The notes beneath the pieces were generated by a model. It was given only the letters and a program-made list of their open reading frames with translations. It did no database searches and was not told the origin of the DNA. DNA of 12,114 nt from Alphaproteobacteria bacterium (GTDB taxonomy: Bacteria; Pseudomonadota; Alphaproteobacteria; JABAAW01): assembly GCA_014239005.1 (NCBI GenBank), contig JABAAA010000026.1, positions 1 through 12,114 on the forward strand, read 5' to 3'. Position 1 is the first letter of the stretch. Each line of letters opens with the position of its first letter. The translations under genes were made by a program, and so were the position numbers. Positions 6,084 to 12,114 of the stretch are shown here, in pieces.

Positions 6084-9000
6084 CGAAACTCCACGCCTGC
6101 CTGCGCGCAAGGTGACGATAGGGATCGTAGCGTGCGCGCGATGGAGAAAGCGCGTGCGCACGATAAGGCGTGTCTTCGTGATCGAAGCGTCTTAACAAGG
6201 TTGCGTAATGTTGAAAGCAGGCGTCGGCGAAGGCTTGCGCCGATTCGAAGATTTGTCCTTGTTCGTTGGCTTTTTTTGCCCATACCTGCTCGTCGATCTT
6301 GTGCGTTGCGATGCCGCTGCGTTTGGCGGGAAAACGCCAGTAGCAAGCTTGCGGAAGGGACACGGGTTGGAGCGTTTTGCCCTCTGCTCGAAACGCGCCC
6401 CGTTGCAAAAGCCACGCGCCTAGCACCAGTTGGGGTTGTTCGAGGTTGCTCAAGATTTTTCGCGAGGGCGGTTCGCCCGTCTTGTGATCGATCAGCCACC
6501 ATTCGCCGTCTTCTGTTTCGACGACGAGGTCGGCGCGCGCCGATAGGGTGAGGCTGCGTTCTCCTCCTTGTTCCTCTCCCTGTGCTTGTCCTAATGCGAG
6601 TGCGTGTTCGCCTGTCACCTCGCACCACAGATTTCGAGGGTTGAGCGCTTTCACGCGCACGAGCATGCGCGCTGCGCTGCGTTCCAGTTGTTCTTGCCAA
6701 AAGGCTTCTGCGAAGCTTGAAGGGGCAAAGCGTGCCACTTGCCGAGTGACGATGTCCTTCAATGCTTCTGCGGCGAGCTGTTTCCTGTCGTGGGCGAAGC
6801 GACGAAGGATTTCTTCAAAGCAGGTGTGCAAACAGCTGCCGTAAAGTTGGGCTTCGCTGGTGGCGACCAGGGGGTCGAGGGGAACGAGGCGCAGCACTTG
6901 GCGCGCGTAGATGCTGTAGGGGTCTTCGTGAAGGTCCGAAAGCTTGGTGAGGCTCAAGCGCAACGGACGCGCCGCTTGGGCTGCTGTTGGCTGAGGGCGT
7001 TCGGAGAAAGCGGTCGCGGATGTTTCGCCCTTCGTTTTTTTCTCGCCGCGTTGCAGCTGGGCGAGCCATGCGCGCAGTTCTTTCTCGCGCGTCAGATCGC
7101 GGCAGGGGTTGCAGGCTTGCAGGCGTTGGACGAAACGTGAGGGTTGTTGCGGTCTTCCGTGGTGGCGAACGGCGTGCGTGACGATCACACGTTTCGGCTC
7201 GCTTGCAAAGTTGACGAAGTCGAGCGCGCTCAACCCGATCTTGTGTTCCAAGGGTTTCAAGCCAATCTTGGTGCGTAGGCTTTCGGGGAGGAAGGGGCTC
7301 TTGTCGGGGTCTGCGGGCCAGCTGCCTTCGGTCATGCCGCCCAGCACGAGCAGGTCGAAGGAGAGCAGGCGTGCCTCCAACGCACCCAAGATCGCGAGAC
7401 GGGGGTGGGTGGGGTACAAGCCACGCGTTTGCTCGGCTGCCAAGAGAGATTCCAAGGTGAGAAGAAAATCTAGCGCGACATCTTCTCGCACCTCTTTTGG
7501 TATTCCCTCTTGCGTGTTGTCTTGTGAGTGATTTTGCGAATGATTTAGTGAGTGATTTAGCCAATGATTTTGCCAGTGATCGTGCAAGGTGTCGCAAAAT
7601 CGTTTCAGCTCCTTGCCACCCTCCAAGCGGTAGAGCGGGTGTTCGTCTGATGAGGGCTTCGCTTTTGCCGCATCGTCCTCGCTTTCGGCGAGGGCTGCGA
7701 AGTCTTCGGCGCACTGGCGTTGGCAGCGCAACAGCTCGAGGCGCGAGGCAGAGTTTGTCTCCGAAAGTCGTTCTTGCAAAGGAGCGAGCGTCGCTAATGC
7801 TCGCGCGAGCAGGGTTGTGGATTCTTCGCTACCCTCGCTTTGTTCCAGCAAGGTTCGCAAAGCGGACAAGTCCGAAGTTGTGCGCTGTGTTTTTGTGGGA
7901 TCGGAGCGATCGGGTTTTCTGAGGACGCTGCTCTCGAATCTCTGCCACGCGCGCGCGAGCTTGCTTCCCGCGCATGCGAACAGGGCTTGAAGCGCGACAA
8001 TGTCTATTTTCAAAGCGGATGTTTTGTCAGGGGCGACATCGAAGCTGTTCAACGCGAACACTTGAAGGGGCAGCAGGAAGAGCCGCGCGGCGCGGCTTTC
8101 GGAAAGGGGTTGTTGCGCCGTATCCTCGATCTCGATGTTCCACCGTCCTTTCAGCGCGCTGCGTACGCGGCGTGCGAGCATGCGATCGCGGGTGACGAGC
8201 GCGGCGCGTTGTTCGGGCTGTTCCAACGCCTCGCGCAGCAGGAGCGCGATCAGGTCGGCTTCTTCTTGGGCATCAACGCAAGGCAGCACACTCAAGCCCC
8301 AGGAAACAGAATCTTGCACAACAGAATCTTGAACAGAATCTTGAGATGATTCGCTCGCGAGGGGTGCAGGATGTTCCGAGAAGGCTCGCTCCAAAAGGTC
8401 GACGCGCTGCGGGTGTGAGGAGGTGGGGGAAGTGGGGGAGGTGGGGGAAGTGGGGGAAGTGATGGAGTAAGGTTCTACAAACGTTGCTACTTGTTGTTCG
8501 GTCATGCCCCATGCTTTGAACAGCGCGAGGAAGGGGTGGAGGGGATGGGTCGGCTTGGCGGCGGCTTCAAAGAAGGCGCGGCAGGAAGAAAGGTCGAACA
8601 GCGCGGGACAGCCGGCAAGCACGACCTGTCCTTGTGGCAAGGCAAGGGTTGCGCGCATCAAACGTGCGGTCGCCTTCACGCTACCGGTCGAACCCGCCAC
8701 GATGACGGGGTGCTTGTGCTTCGCAATGCTTTCGGCGATGCGCGAGAGAGCAAGCACGCGCTTGGTGTTGGGGTCTTGCAAGCCTCGCTCTTTCAACACC
8801 TGCGGCCATGCGTCGATGACGATGCGCAAGAATTCGAGCGCGTCGCGCCAATGGGCAGCGCAGTTGGCGGGCACCAGGTCGGGGGTCAGGGTCTTATTGG
8901 CAAGCACTTCTTCCAGGGCGAAGTCCTGGTGCAAGTGCTCCAGCGCGCGTGCGAGCGACACGGCTGCGTTCAGCGATTGCGAGCGCGCTGTCTGATCGTT

Positions 9001-9411
9001 GGTCTCTAACCACTTCTCGGTGAGCTGGGTGAGGAATAGCAGTCGTTGGAGGGTGGAGACAGCTTCTTGCTTGCTTGCTTTGTCGTTATCCTCGTCGTCA
9101 TCCTCGTCGTCATCTTCGTTGCCATCTTCGTCGTCATTCTCGTCGTCATCTTCGTTATCATCTTCGTTGTCATCGCCCAACGCCCTGATGCGCGGCAGCA
9201 CGACAGCGTGCGCGGGGCTTTGTTGCAACAGCGCCCGTTGCAGTTCGACGCGGGCGCGACGGCTCGGCAAAAAGATCAGCCATTCGGACAAAGATACCTC
9301 CCTGCCCTTCGCCTGCGCCAAGATGCCGCGAGCCAACGTCTCGATGAAGGGGTGGCACGCGGGAACGCTGTAGAGCTTGCCGCTAACAGCCGTAGAAGAA
9401 GGAGCGCTCAT
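6073..9411 (-). CDS. addB: AddB: nuclease subunit of the AddAB double-strand break repair complex
   Basis: This 1112-aa protein is of the alphaproteobacterial AddB type. Recognisable blocks are LIFLPSRRARVELQRALL (45-62), VLPRIRALGD (71-80), IVAGSTGSVKATARLMRATL, LLLREALEQPEQRAALVTRDR, and FDLLVLGGMTEGSWPADPDK. No Walker A is visible, as expected for this AddB group, so the helicase fold is probably structural. The C-terminal nuclease starts with DPYSIYARQVLRL (830-842), then H862, ARAD (D961), IDHKTG (D975, K977) and QPQL (992-995), so the catalytic site looks complete. The start is ATG 9411, overlapping the upstream tsaE-murU stop by ATGA; an upstream in-frame start at 9495 lies inside that gene. 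There is no clear Shine-Dalgarno, so translation is probably coupled. Odd: an acidic tract (79-110) and three further repeat insertions. Confidence 0.96.
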   Translation of the reverse strand: MSAPSSTAVSGKLYSVPACHPFIETLARGILAQAKGREVSLSEWLIFLPSRRARVELQRALLQQSPAHAVVLPRIRALGDDNEDDNEDDDENDDEDGNEDDDEDDDEDNDKASKQEAVSTLQRLLFLTQLTEKWLETNDQTARSQSLNAAVSLARALEHLHQDFALEEVLANKTLTPDLVPANCAAHWRDALEFLRIVIDAWPQVLKERGLQDPNTKRVLALSRIAESIAKHKHPVIVAGSTGSVKATARLMRATLALPQGQVVLAGCPALFDLSSCRAFFEAAAKPTHPLHPFLALFKAWGMTEQQVATFVEPYSITSPTSPTSPTSPTSSHPQRVDLLERAFSEHPAPLASESSQDSVQDSVVQDSVSWGLSVLPCVDAQEEADLIALLLREALEQPEQRAALVTRDRMLARRVRSALKGRWNIEIEDTAQQPLSESRAARLFLLPLQVFALNSFDVAPDKTSALKIDIVALQALFACAGSKLARAWQRFESSVLRKPDRSDPTKTQRTTSDLSALRTLLEQSEGSEESTTLLARALATLAPLQERLSETNSASRLELLRCQRQCAEDFAALAESEDDAAKAKPSSDEHPLYRLEGGKELKRFCDTLHDHWQNHWLNHSLNHSQNHSQDNTQEGIPKEVREDVALDFLLTLESLLAAEQTRGLYPTHPRLAILGALEARLLSFDLLVLGGMTEGSWPADPDKSPFLPESLRTKIGLKPLEHKIGLSALDFVNFASEPKRVIVTHAVRHHGRPQQPSRFVQRLQACNPCRDLTREKELRAWLAQLQRGEKKTKGETSATAFSERPQPTAAQAARPLRLSLTKLSDLHEDPYSIYARQVLRLVPLDPLVATSEAQLYGSCLHTCFEEILRRFAHDRKQLAAEALKDIVTRQVARFAPSSFAEAFWQEQLERSAARMLVRVKALNPRNLWCEVTGEHALALGQAQGEEQGGERSLTLSARADLVVETEDGEWWLIDHKTGEPPSRKILSNLEQPQLVLGAWLLQRGAFRAEGKTLQPVSLPQACYWRFPAKRSGIATHKIDEQVWAKKANEQGQIFESAQAFADACFQHYATLLRRFDHEDTPYRAHALSPSRARYDPYRHLARRQAWSFDDE
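7526..7585 (-). repeat. Five tandem 12-base units encoding NHS-type repeats in AddB
   Basis: Five consecutive 12-base units (7526-7537, 7538-7549, 7550-7561, 7562-7573, 7574-7585) of the type GAGTGATTTTGC, differing by a few bases, encode alternating NHS/NHW tetrapeptides (residues about 610-629 of AddB, containing NHWLNHSLNHSQNHSQ). The array is AT-richer than its gene. The period of 12 keeps the frame. Confidence 0.85.
8306..8343 (-). repeat. Three identical 11-base copies encoding QDSV repeats in AddB
   Basis: ACAGAATCTTG (plus-strand reading) occurs exactly three times, at 8306-8316, 8321-8331 and 8333-8343. Offsets are 15 and 12 bases, so each copy is read in the same frame as QDSV. The exact identity suggests recent duplication. 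Confidence 0.85.
8419..8460 (-). repeat. 9-base tandem repeats encoding (TSP)n in AddB
   Basis: A run of GGTGGGGGA / AGTGGGGGA units in plus-strand reading encodes TSPTSPTSPTSPTS at about residues 318-331 of AddB. Period nine keeps the frame. It is a proline-rich, likely unstructured segment in a region where family members have loops. Confidence 0.88.
9082..9177 (-). repeat. Aspartate/glutamate/asparagine tract in the N-terminal part of AddB
   Basis: Residues 79-110 of AddB are almost only Asp, Glu and Asn, with one Gly in the middle. DNA units are GTCGTCATC / TTCGTTGTC-like triplet runs in plus-strand reading. It directly follows LPRIRALGD, where AddB homologues carry a short acidic motif, so it looks like expansion of a native acidic turn. 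Confidence 0.9.
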
Positions 9412-10928
9412 GGCGATGCGTTCAATCGTCTCCACGCGCGACGCGCTTGCAACAAGGCTTTGGGGTCGCCCACATGTAGCCATCGTCCGCGCCATACCTT
9501 GTCGAGCGCCAGCCCGAACAGCCTGCCCGCCGCTGCTTCGTGCGCGTAGAGCTCGGTCAGCGAATAGGGCGTCGGTTGGGTATTCACAGGACGAAAGGAA
9601 CGAAAGGCGTGGGCGGTGAGAATTTGCACGCCGAGGTAGCGAAAGGCAAGGCGTGCATGGTCGTCATGCTCGCACGAGGGTACAGGAAAGACGAGGGGAA
9701 AGGGGTTCGGCTCAAGAGCGAGGGACAAGGGACAACGCGCCAGCATGTCGGCTTGCGTTCCTTGCTGTCGGGAGAGCGCGAGCAATGCGCTTGCCTTCTC
9801 TACTCCATCTTCTTGCTGTCCCTCCTCTTGTCGCTGAAGACGCTGCCACCCCTCTGCAAGACAGGCGAGCAGGGAAGGGCAAGGAAAAGAGGAAGAAGCA
9901 GAGTCAGAAGCAGAGTCAGAAAAAGGCGCAGAGAGGGGGTCGTGCCACAAGGCATCGGCGTTGACGACAAAGAAGGGCTGCTCTCCTAGCAAGGGCAGGG
10001 CGCGCTCGATAGCACCGCCGGTCTCCAACAGCTCGGGTTCGCGCAAGAGCGTGACGCCTGCAAGTCCCTCGCAGGCTTTCAGCAGGGCGTCGGCACGATA
10101 GTGGGCGTTGACGAAAATACGCTCGACACCCTGCGCGCGCAGTCGCTCGATTGCGTGCAACAACAAAGGCTTGCCGCCGAGCGAGACCAAGGGCTTGGGC
10201 TTTTGCGCATACCCGCGCATGCGTTTTCCCAAGCCCGCCGCCAAGACGAAAGCACGTTTGATGGCAGGAACATCGCCACGCACGCACGTCTTCTTCGACT
10301 TCCCATCCTTCGCCTTCCCGTCTTGCACCTTCGTGTCTTGCGCCTTCGTGTCTTGCGCCTTCGTGTGTCCGTCCTCCAAGAGATTGTCCGCAAAGCTTTG
10401 CACCCATCGGTCAGGCAAGGTCAAGAGGGCGCGACGTTGCGAAGTGTCGGCGTTGTCCGTCGCGTAGGCAAGAAGCAGGTGAAACAGCGCTCCGTGCGCT
10501 TGACGCAACAGCCGAGCCTTGAGAGCAGGATGAAGCCGCTCCGCCCACTCGATCATGACAAACCCGTTGTGCAAGGCTTCTTCCAGCCCCAAGTCGAGCG
10601 TTTGCTCTTGTTGCAGACGGTAGAGGTCGGCGTGAAGCACCAAGCCTCTTGTCGTCTCGTAAGGCTGCAACAAGGTGAAGGTCGGACTCGCTACCAGCGT
10701 GCGCTCTCGACCCTGCTCGTCGTCGAGCGCTTGGACGATCGCACGCGCCACCTCCGTCTTTCCCGTTCCCAGCGCGCCCTCCAGCAACAGCAGTCGACGC
10801 TTTGCCACCAATGTCGAGAAAGCTTTCGCAAATGTGTTGGCAAATGTGTTGGCAACCTCGAAGCACCGCTCGTCATCGGGGCGGTGATCAGGTTTGTCGT
10901 GGCTCCGACAGGTGAGGCTCGTCGACAC
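9408..10928 (-). CDS. TsaE / MurU-like nucleotidyltransferase fusion protein
   Basis: One 506-aa reading frame holds two complete enzymes. Residues 1-185 are TsaE, the ATPase that drives t6A tRNA modification with TsaB/TsaD: Walker A GALGTGKT (51-58), SPTFTLLQPY (81-90), HADLYRL (99-105), EWAERL (127-132). Residues 222-506 are a sugar-1-phosphate nucleotidyltransferase of the MurU type (UDP-MurNAc formation in peptidoglycan recycling): AAGLGKRMR (230-238), KPKPLV (243-248), VNAHYRAD (273-280), LLETGGAIE (300-308), VVNADALW (321-328), WLHVGDP (483-489). A Lys/Gln/Asp repeat linker (188-213) joins them. Start is a GTG at 10928, 35 bp after fliP, with only a weak AAGCGA upstream; no ATG precedes Walker A, so the start is less certain. 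In related genomes tsaE, an AmgK-like kinase and murU are normally separate genes; the kinase is absent here. The stop overlaps addB by ATGA. MurU is favoured over other NDP-sugar transferases by context. Confidence 0.93.
   Translation of the reverse strand: MSTSLTCRSHDKPDHRPDDERCFEVANTFANTFAKAFSTLVAKRRLLLLEGALGTGKTEVARAIVQALDDEQGRERTLVASPTFTLLQPYETTRGLVLHADLYRLQQEQTLDLGLEEALHNGFVMIEWAERLHPALKARLLRQAHGALFHLLLAYATDNADTSQRRALLTLPDRWVQSFADNLLEDGHTKAQDTKAQDTKVQDGKAKDGKSKKTCVRGDVPAIKRAFVLAAGLGKRMRGYAQKPKPLVSLGGKPLLLHAIERLRAQGVERIFVNAHYRADALLKACEGLAGVTLLREPELLETGGAIERALPLLGEQPFFVVNADALWHDPLSAPFSDSASDSASSSFPCPSLLACLAEGWQRLQRQEEGQQEDGVEKASALLALSRQQGTQADMLARCPLSLALEPNPFPLVFPVPSCEHDDHARLAFRYLGVQILTAHAFRSFRPVNTQPTPYSLTELYAHEAAAGRLFGLALDKVWRGRWLHVGDPKALLQARRAWRRLNASP
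9898..9921 (-). repeat. 12-base tandem duplication in the nucleotidyltransferase domain
   Basis: GCAGAGTCAGAA occurs twice head to tail (9898-9909, 9910-9921; plus-strand reading) and encodes SDSASDSA at about residues 337-344, just after the metal-binding VVNADALW block. It begins an insertion poor in conserved residues (about 335-425), where usual MurU proteins are shorter. Confidence 0.85.
10290..10367 (-). repeat. 15-base tandem repeats encoding the TsaE-MurU linker
   Basis: TCTTGCxCCTTCGTG occurs three times head to tail (10321-10335, 10336-10350, 10351-10365; plus-strand reading), the last two identical, with a degenerate copy before them. They encode TKAQD/TKVQD pentapeptides, followed by GKAKDGKSKK (residues 188-213). 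The result is a hydrophilic, lysine-rich hinge placed exactly between the two enzyme domains. Confidence 0.9.
10828..10851 (-). repeat. 12-base perfect duplication at the TsaE N-terminus
   Basis: GCAAATGTGTTG occurs twice in tandem (10828-10839 and 10840-10851; plus-strand reading). It encodes ANTFANTF at residues about 26-33, in the helix before the Walker A strand. Confidence 0.85.
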
Positions 10929-10963
10929 GCGTTCGCTTGACAGAGACGCCAGCAGACAGAGGG

Positions 10964-11719
10964 CTAGGTCGTGCCGAAGCTCTGGATGAGCGATCCCACA
11001 ACAAGGTTCCAGCCGTCGACGAGAACGAAGAAGATGAGCTTGAACGGCAAGGAAATGATGATCGGCGGAATCATGAGCATGCCCATCGAAAGCAGGATCG
11101 ATGCGACGACCATGTCGATGATCAGAAACGGAATAAACAGCAGAAAGCCAATTTCAAAGGCTCGTCGCAGCTCCGAGATCATAAAGGCAGGGATCAAGAC
11201 GCGCATGGGCGTTTGCTCGGGCCTGTCGACATTCTCGATGTTGCCGATGTCGAAGAAGAGACGCAGATCGTTCTCGCGCACTTGAGCGAGCATGAAGGTG
11301 CGCAAGGGTGCGGAGGCGAGTTCGAAAGCCTGGCGTTGGTCGATCTGCTCGGCGATGAGCGGAGCGATCCCCTCGTCGTACGACTTGACGAACGTCGGTT
11401 GCATGATAAAAAACGACATGAACAAGGCAAGGCTGACGAGAACGCTGTTCGGCGGCGTTTGCTGCGTGCCGATGGCGGTGCGCAAGATCGACAGCACGAC
11501 GATGATGCGCGTAAACGAAGTGACCATAATCAGCAACGAAGGGGCGAGCGTGATGACGGTCAGGAAGACGACGAGCTGAACCACACGTCCGGTGATGCTG
11601 CCGCCCTCTCCGAGGTCGAGCGAGATGCTCTGCGCTACCGCCTCAAAAGGCAACAGCAAGCTTGCAAGCCCGCCCGTAAGAAGCAACAGCCCCGACAGGG
11701 CTATCGTCCGCCGTCTCAT
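10964..11719 (-). CDS. fliP: Flagellar type III export gate protein FliP
   Basis: A 251-aa integral membrane protein of the flagellar export gate, where five FliP subunits with FliQ and FliR form the channel in the MS ring. It has a signal peptide at 1-29 (MRRR then a hydrophobic run, likely cut at AVA-QS) and four membrane helices. The family signatures are present: VTSFTRIIVVLSILRTAIGT (66-85), with TPPN after it, LLFIPFLIIDMVVASILLSM (193-212), and PFKLIFFVLVDGWNLVVGSL (225-244). Length is as in E. coli. Start is ATG 11719, overlapping the fliO stop by ATGA; the frame extends 71 codons upstream, but this arginine-rich stretch only mirrors fliO in another frame. It is followed not by fliQ/fliR but, 35 bp later, by tsaE. 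Confidence 0.98.
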   Translation of the reverse strand: MRRRTIALSGLLLLTGGLASLLLPFEAVAQSISLDLGEGGSITGRVVQLVVFLTVITLAPSLLIMVTSFTRIIVVLSILRTAIGTQQTPPNSVLVSLALFMSFFIMQPTFVKSYDEGIAPLIAEQIDQRQAFELASAPLRTFMLAQVRENDLRLFFDIGNIENVDRPEQTPMRVLIPAFMISELRRAFEIGFLLFIPFLIIDMVVASILLSMGMLMIPPIIISLPFKLIFFVLVDGWNLVVGSLIQSFGTT

Positions 11720-12063
11720 GCTGGGGGGAGCCTTCGTTTCGGTTTTGCCAACGTCAGCGTGTCGAGTAGTTGCTCGTTGTTGTGCGAGAGCAGCAGGATG
11801 TAGCGTTTGTCGCGGTAATCGACAGCGACGATCCTCCTGCGCGCATCGAGCGCCCTCACGTTTGCCACAGCGAAGCCCTCGTCGCTGTTGAGCGCGGGAA
11901 GACGCAAGGCGCGCGGCAGCAGCCGTCGCCACGCAGGCGGCAGGGCGTGCGAGAGGCGGCGCGTGCGCATGCCGCCCTGCGTCATCTGCCGCATGACGAG
12001 GGCAAAAAGCCCTAACAGCAGAAAGACGGCAAGCAAGGCGCTTATGTAGGTGATCATGTCCAT
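11716..12063 (-). CDS. fliO: Flagellar biosynthesis protein FliO
   Basis: A short membrane protein of 115 aa with one N-terminal transmembrane helix (about residues 4-24, ISALLAVFLLLGLFALV), a basic stretch (30-55), and a small beta domain ending in DARRRIVAVDYRDKRYILLL (73-92) and LLDTL (99-103), as in FliO. FliO is an assembly chaperone that helps FliP form its ring before export starts. The identification rests on this pattern plus direct overlap with fliP. Start is ATG 12063, sharing a base with the upstream stop (TGATG); GTG at 12066 and ATG at 12057 are alternatives. No Shine-Dalgarno is visible, in keeping with coupling to the upstream gene. Confidence 0.87.
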   Translation of the reverse strand: MDMITYISALLAVFLLLGLFALVMRQMTQGGMRTRRLSHALPPAWRRLLPRALRLPALNSDEGFAVANVRALDARRRIVAVDYRDKRYILLLSHNNEQLLDTLTLAKPKRRLPPA

Positions 12064-12113
12064 CACATCGAAGAGGTGTCGGGGGGGCGGGCGTCGTCAG
12101 GTTTTTTGCGGGA
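12063..12113 (-). CDS. C-terminal end of an unidentified gene upstream of fliO (partial)
   Basis: The frame ending in TGA at 12065-12063 is open to the window edge and gives 16 residues (SRKKPDDARPPDTSSM), a basic then proline-rich tail. Its stop shares a base with the fliO start (TGATG), the same stop-start style as the rest of this operon, which favours a real gene. FliN is the usual gene before fliO, but the tail is too short to say. It could also be chance. Confidence 0.4.
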   Translation of the reverse strand, partial: SRKKPDDARPPDTSSM

Positions 12114-12114
12114 T

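Noticed and set aside
7526-9177. Repeat clusters as a CRISPR array or regulatory iterons
   Set aside because: Units are 9-15 bases without spacers, all lie in frame inside addB, and translate to low-complexity peptide.
9412-9495. A longer AddB starting at 9495
   Set aside because: It would overlap the end of the nucleotidyltransferase by 88 bases; the ATGA junction at 9411 is the natural start.
10260-10290. Separate start for the nucleotidyltransferase at a GTG near the domain border, making two genes instead of a fusion
   Set aside because: The frame runs through without a stop and only a weak AAGAAG precedes this GTG, so a fusion is preferred, though separate internal initiation is not excluded.
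10937-11803. A 288-codon open frame on the plus strand opposite fliP
   Set aside because: Its composition is extreme (Asp, Arg, Gln, His), typical of an antisense shadow, and FliP on the other strand is unambiguous.
11720-11932. A 71-codon N-terminal extension of fliP
   Set aside because: It overlaps fliO in another frame, is arginine/alanine-rich, and would hide the FliP signal peptide; the ATGA start at 11719 fits family length.

Overview
The window looks like chromosomal DNA of a flagellated alphaproteobacterium. The reasons are the conserved alphaproteobacterial neighbourhood tsaE / murU-like nucleotidyltransferase / addB / addA / trxA, AddA and AddB of the alphaproteobacterial type, a guanylate kinase P-loop of the S-x-S-G-x-G-K-T form, and a GC content of roughly 60% over most of the window (63% in the one gmk line I counted). 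I cannot assign a genus. No complete undescribed system stands out. The most unusual items are the TsaE-MurU fusion, the swarm of in-frame minisatellites, and the AT-rich gene fused into the start of gmk.

Left edge, plus strand. Bases 1-233 are about 28% GC and hold the 3' end of a foreign-looking ORF, possibly a type II restriction endonuclease. Its last 8 bp overlap the start of gmk (guanylate kinase, 226-900). Six bases later comes ychF (907-2004), a YchF/OLA1-type P-loop ATPase. These three probably form one plus-strand unit. A gap of about 60 bp holds a small hairpin and a 9-bp tandem duplication and separates ychF from the convergent minus-strand block.

Minus-strand block, read from right to left. 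The end of an unidentified gene at the window edge (16 codons) runs by a TGATG stop-start into fliO. fliO overlaps fliP by ATGA. After 35 bp comes a single 506-aa ORF fusing TsaE (t6A tRNA modification) to a MurU-like sugar-1-phosphate nucleotidyltransferase. This overlaps addB by ATGA, addB overlaps addA by 11 bp, and trxA follows after a 100-bp gap that carries a candidate promoter and a strong Shine-Dalgarno. Tight packing suggests one long transcript linking flagellar export-gate genes, tRNA modification and cell-wall recycling, double-strand break repair, and thioredoxin, with trxA possibly also transcribed on its own.

AddA and AddB should form a RecBCD-like helicase-nuclease. Both nuclease active sites look intact, and the AddA helicase motifs are complete. 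The three large genes (addA, addB, tsaE-murU) carry many short tandem duplications, nearly all with periods divisible by three, in linkers and loops. gmk, trxA and fliP show none that I can see. No stretch longer than 100 bp lacks a gene. I found no rRNA, tRNA, CRISPR array, insertion sequence or origin.
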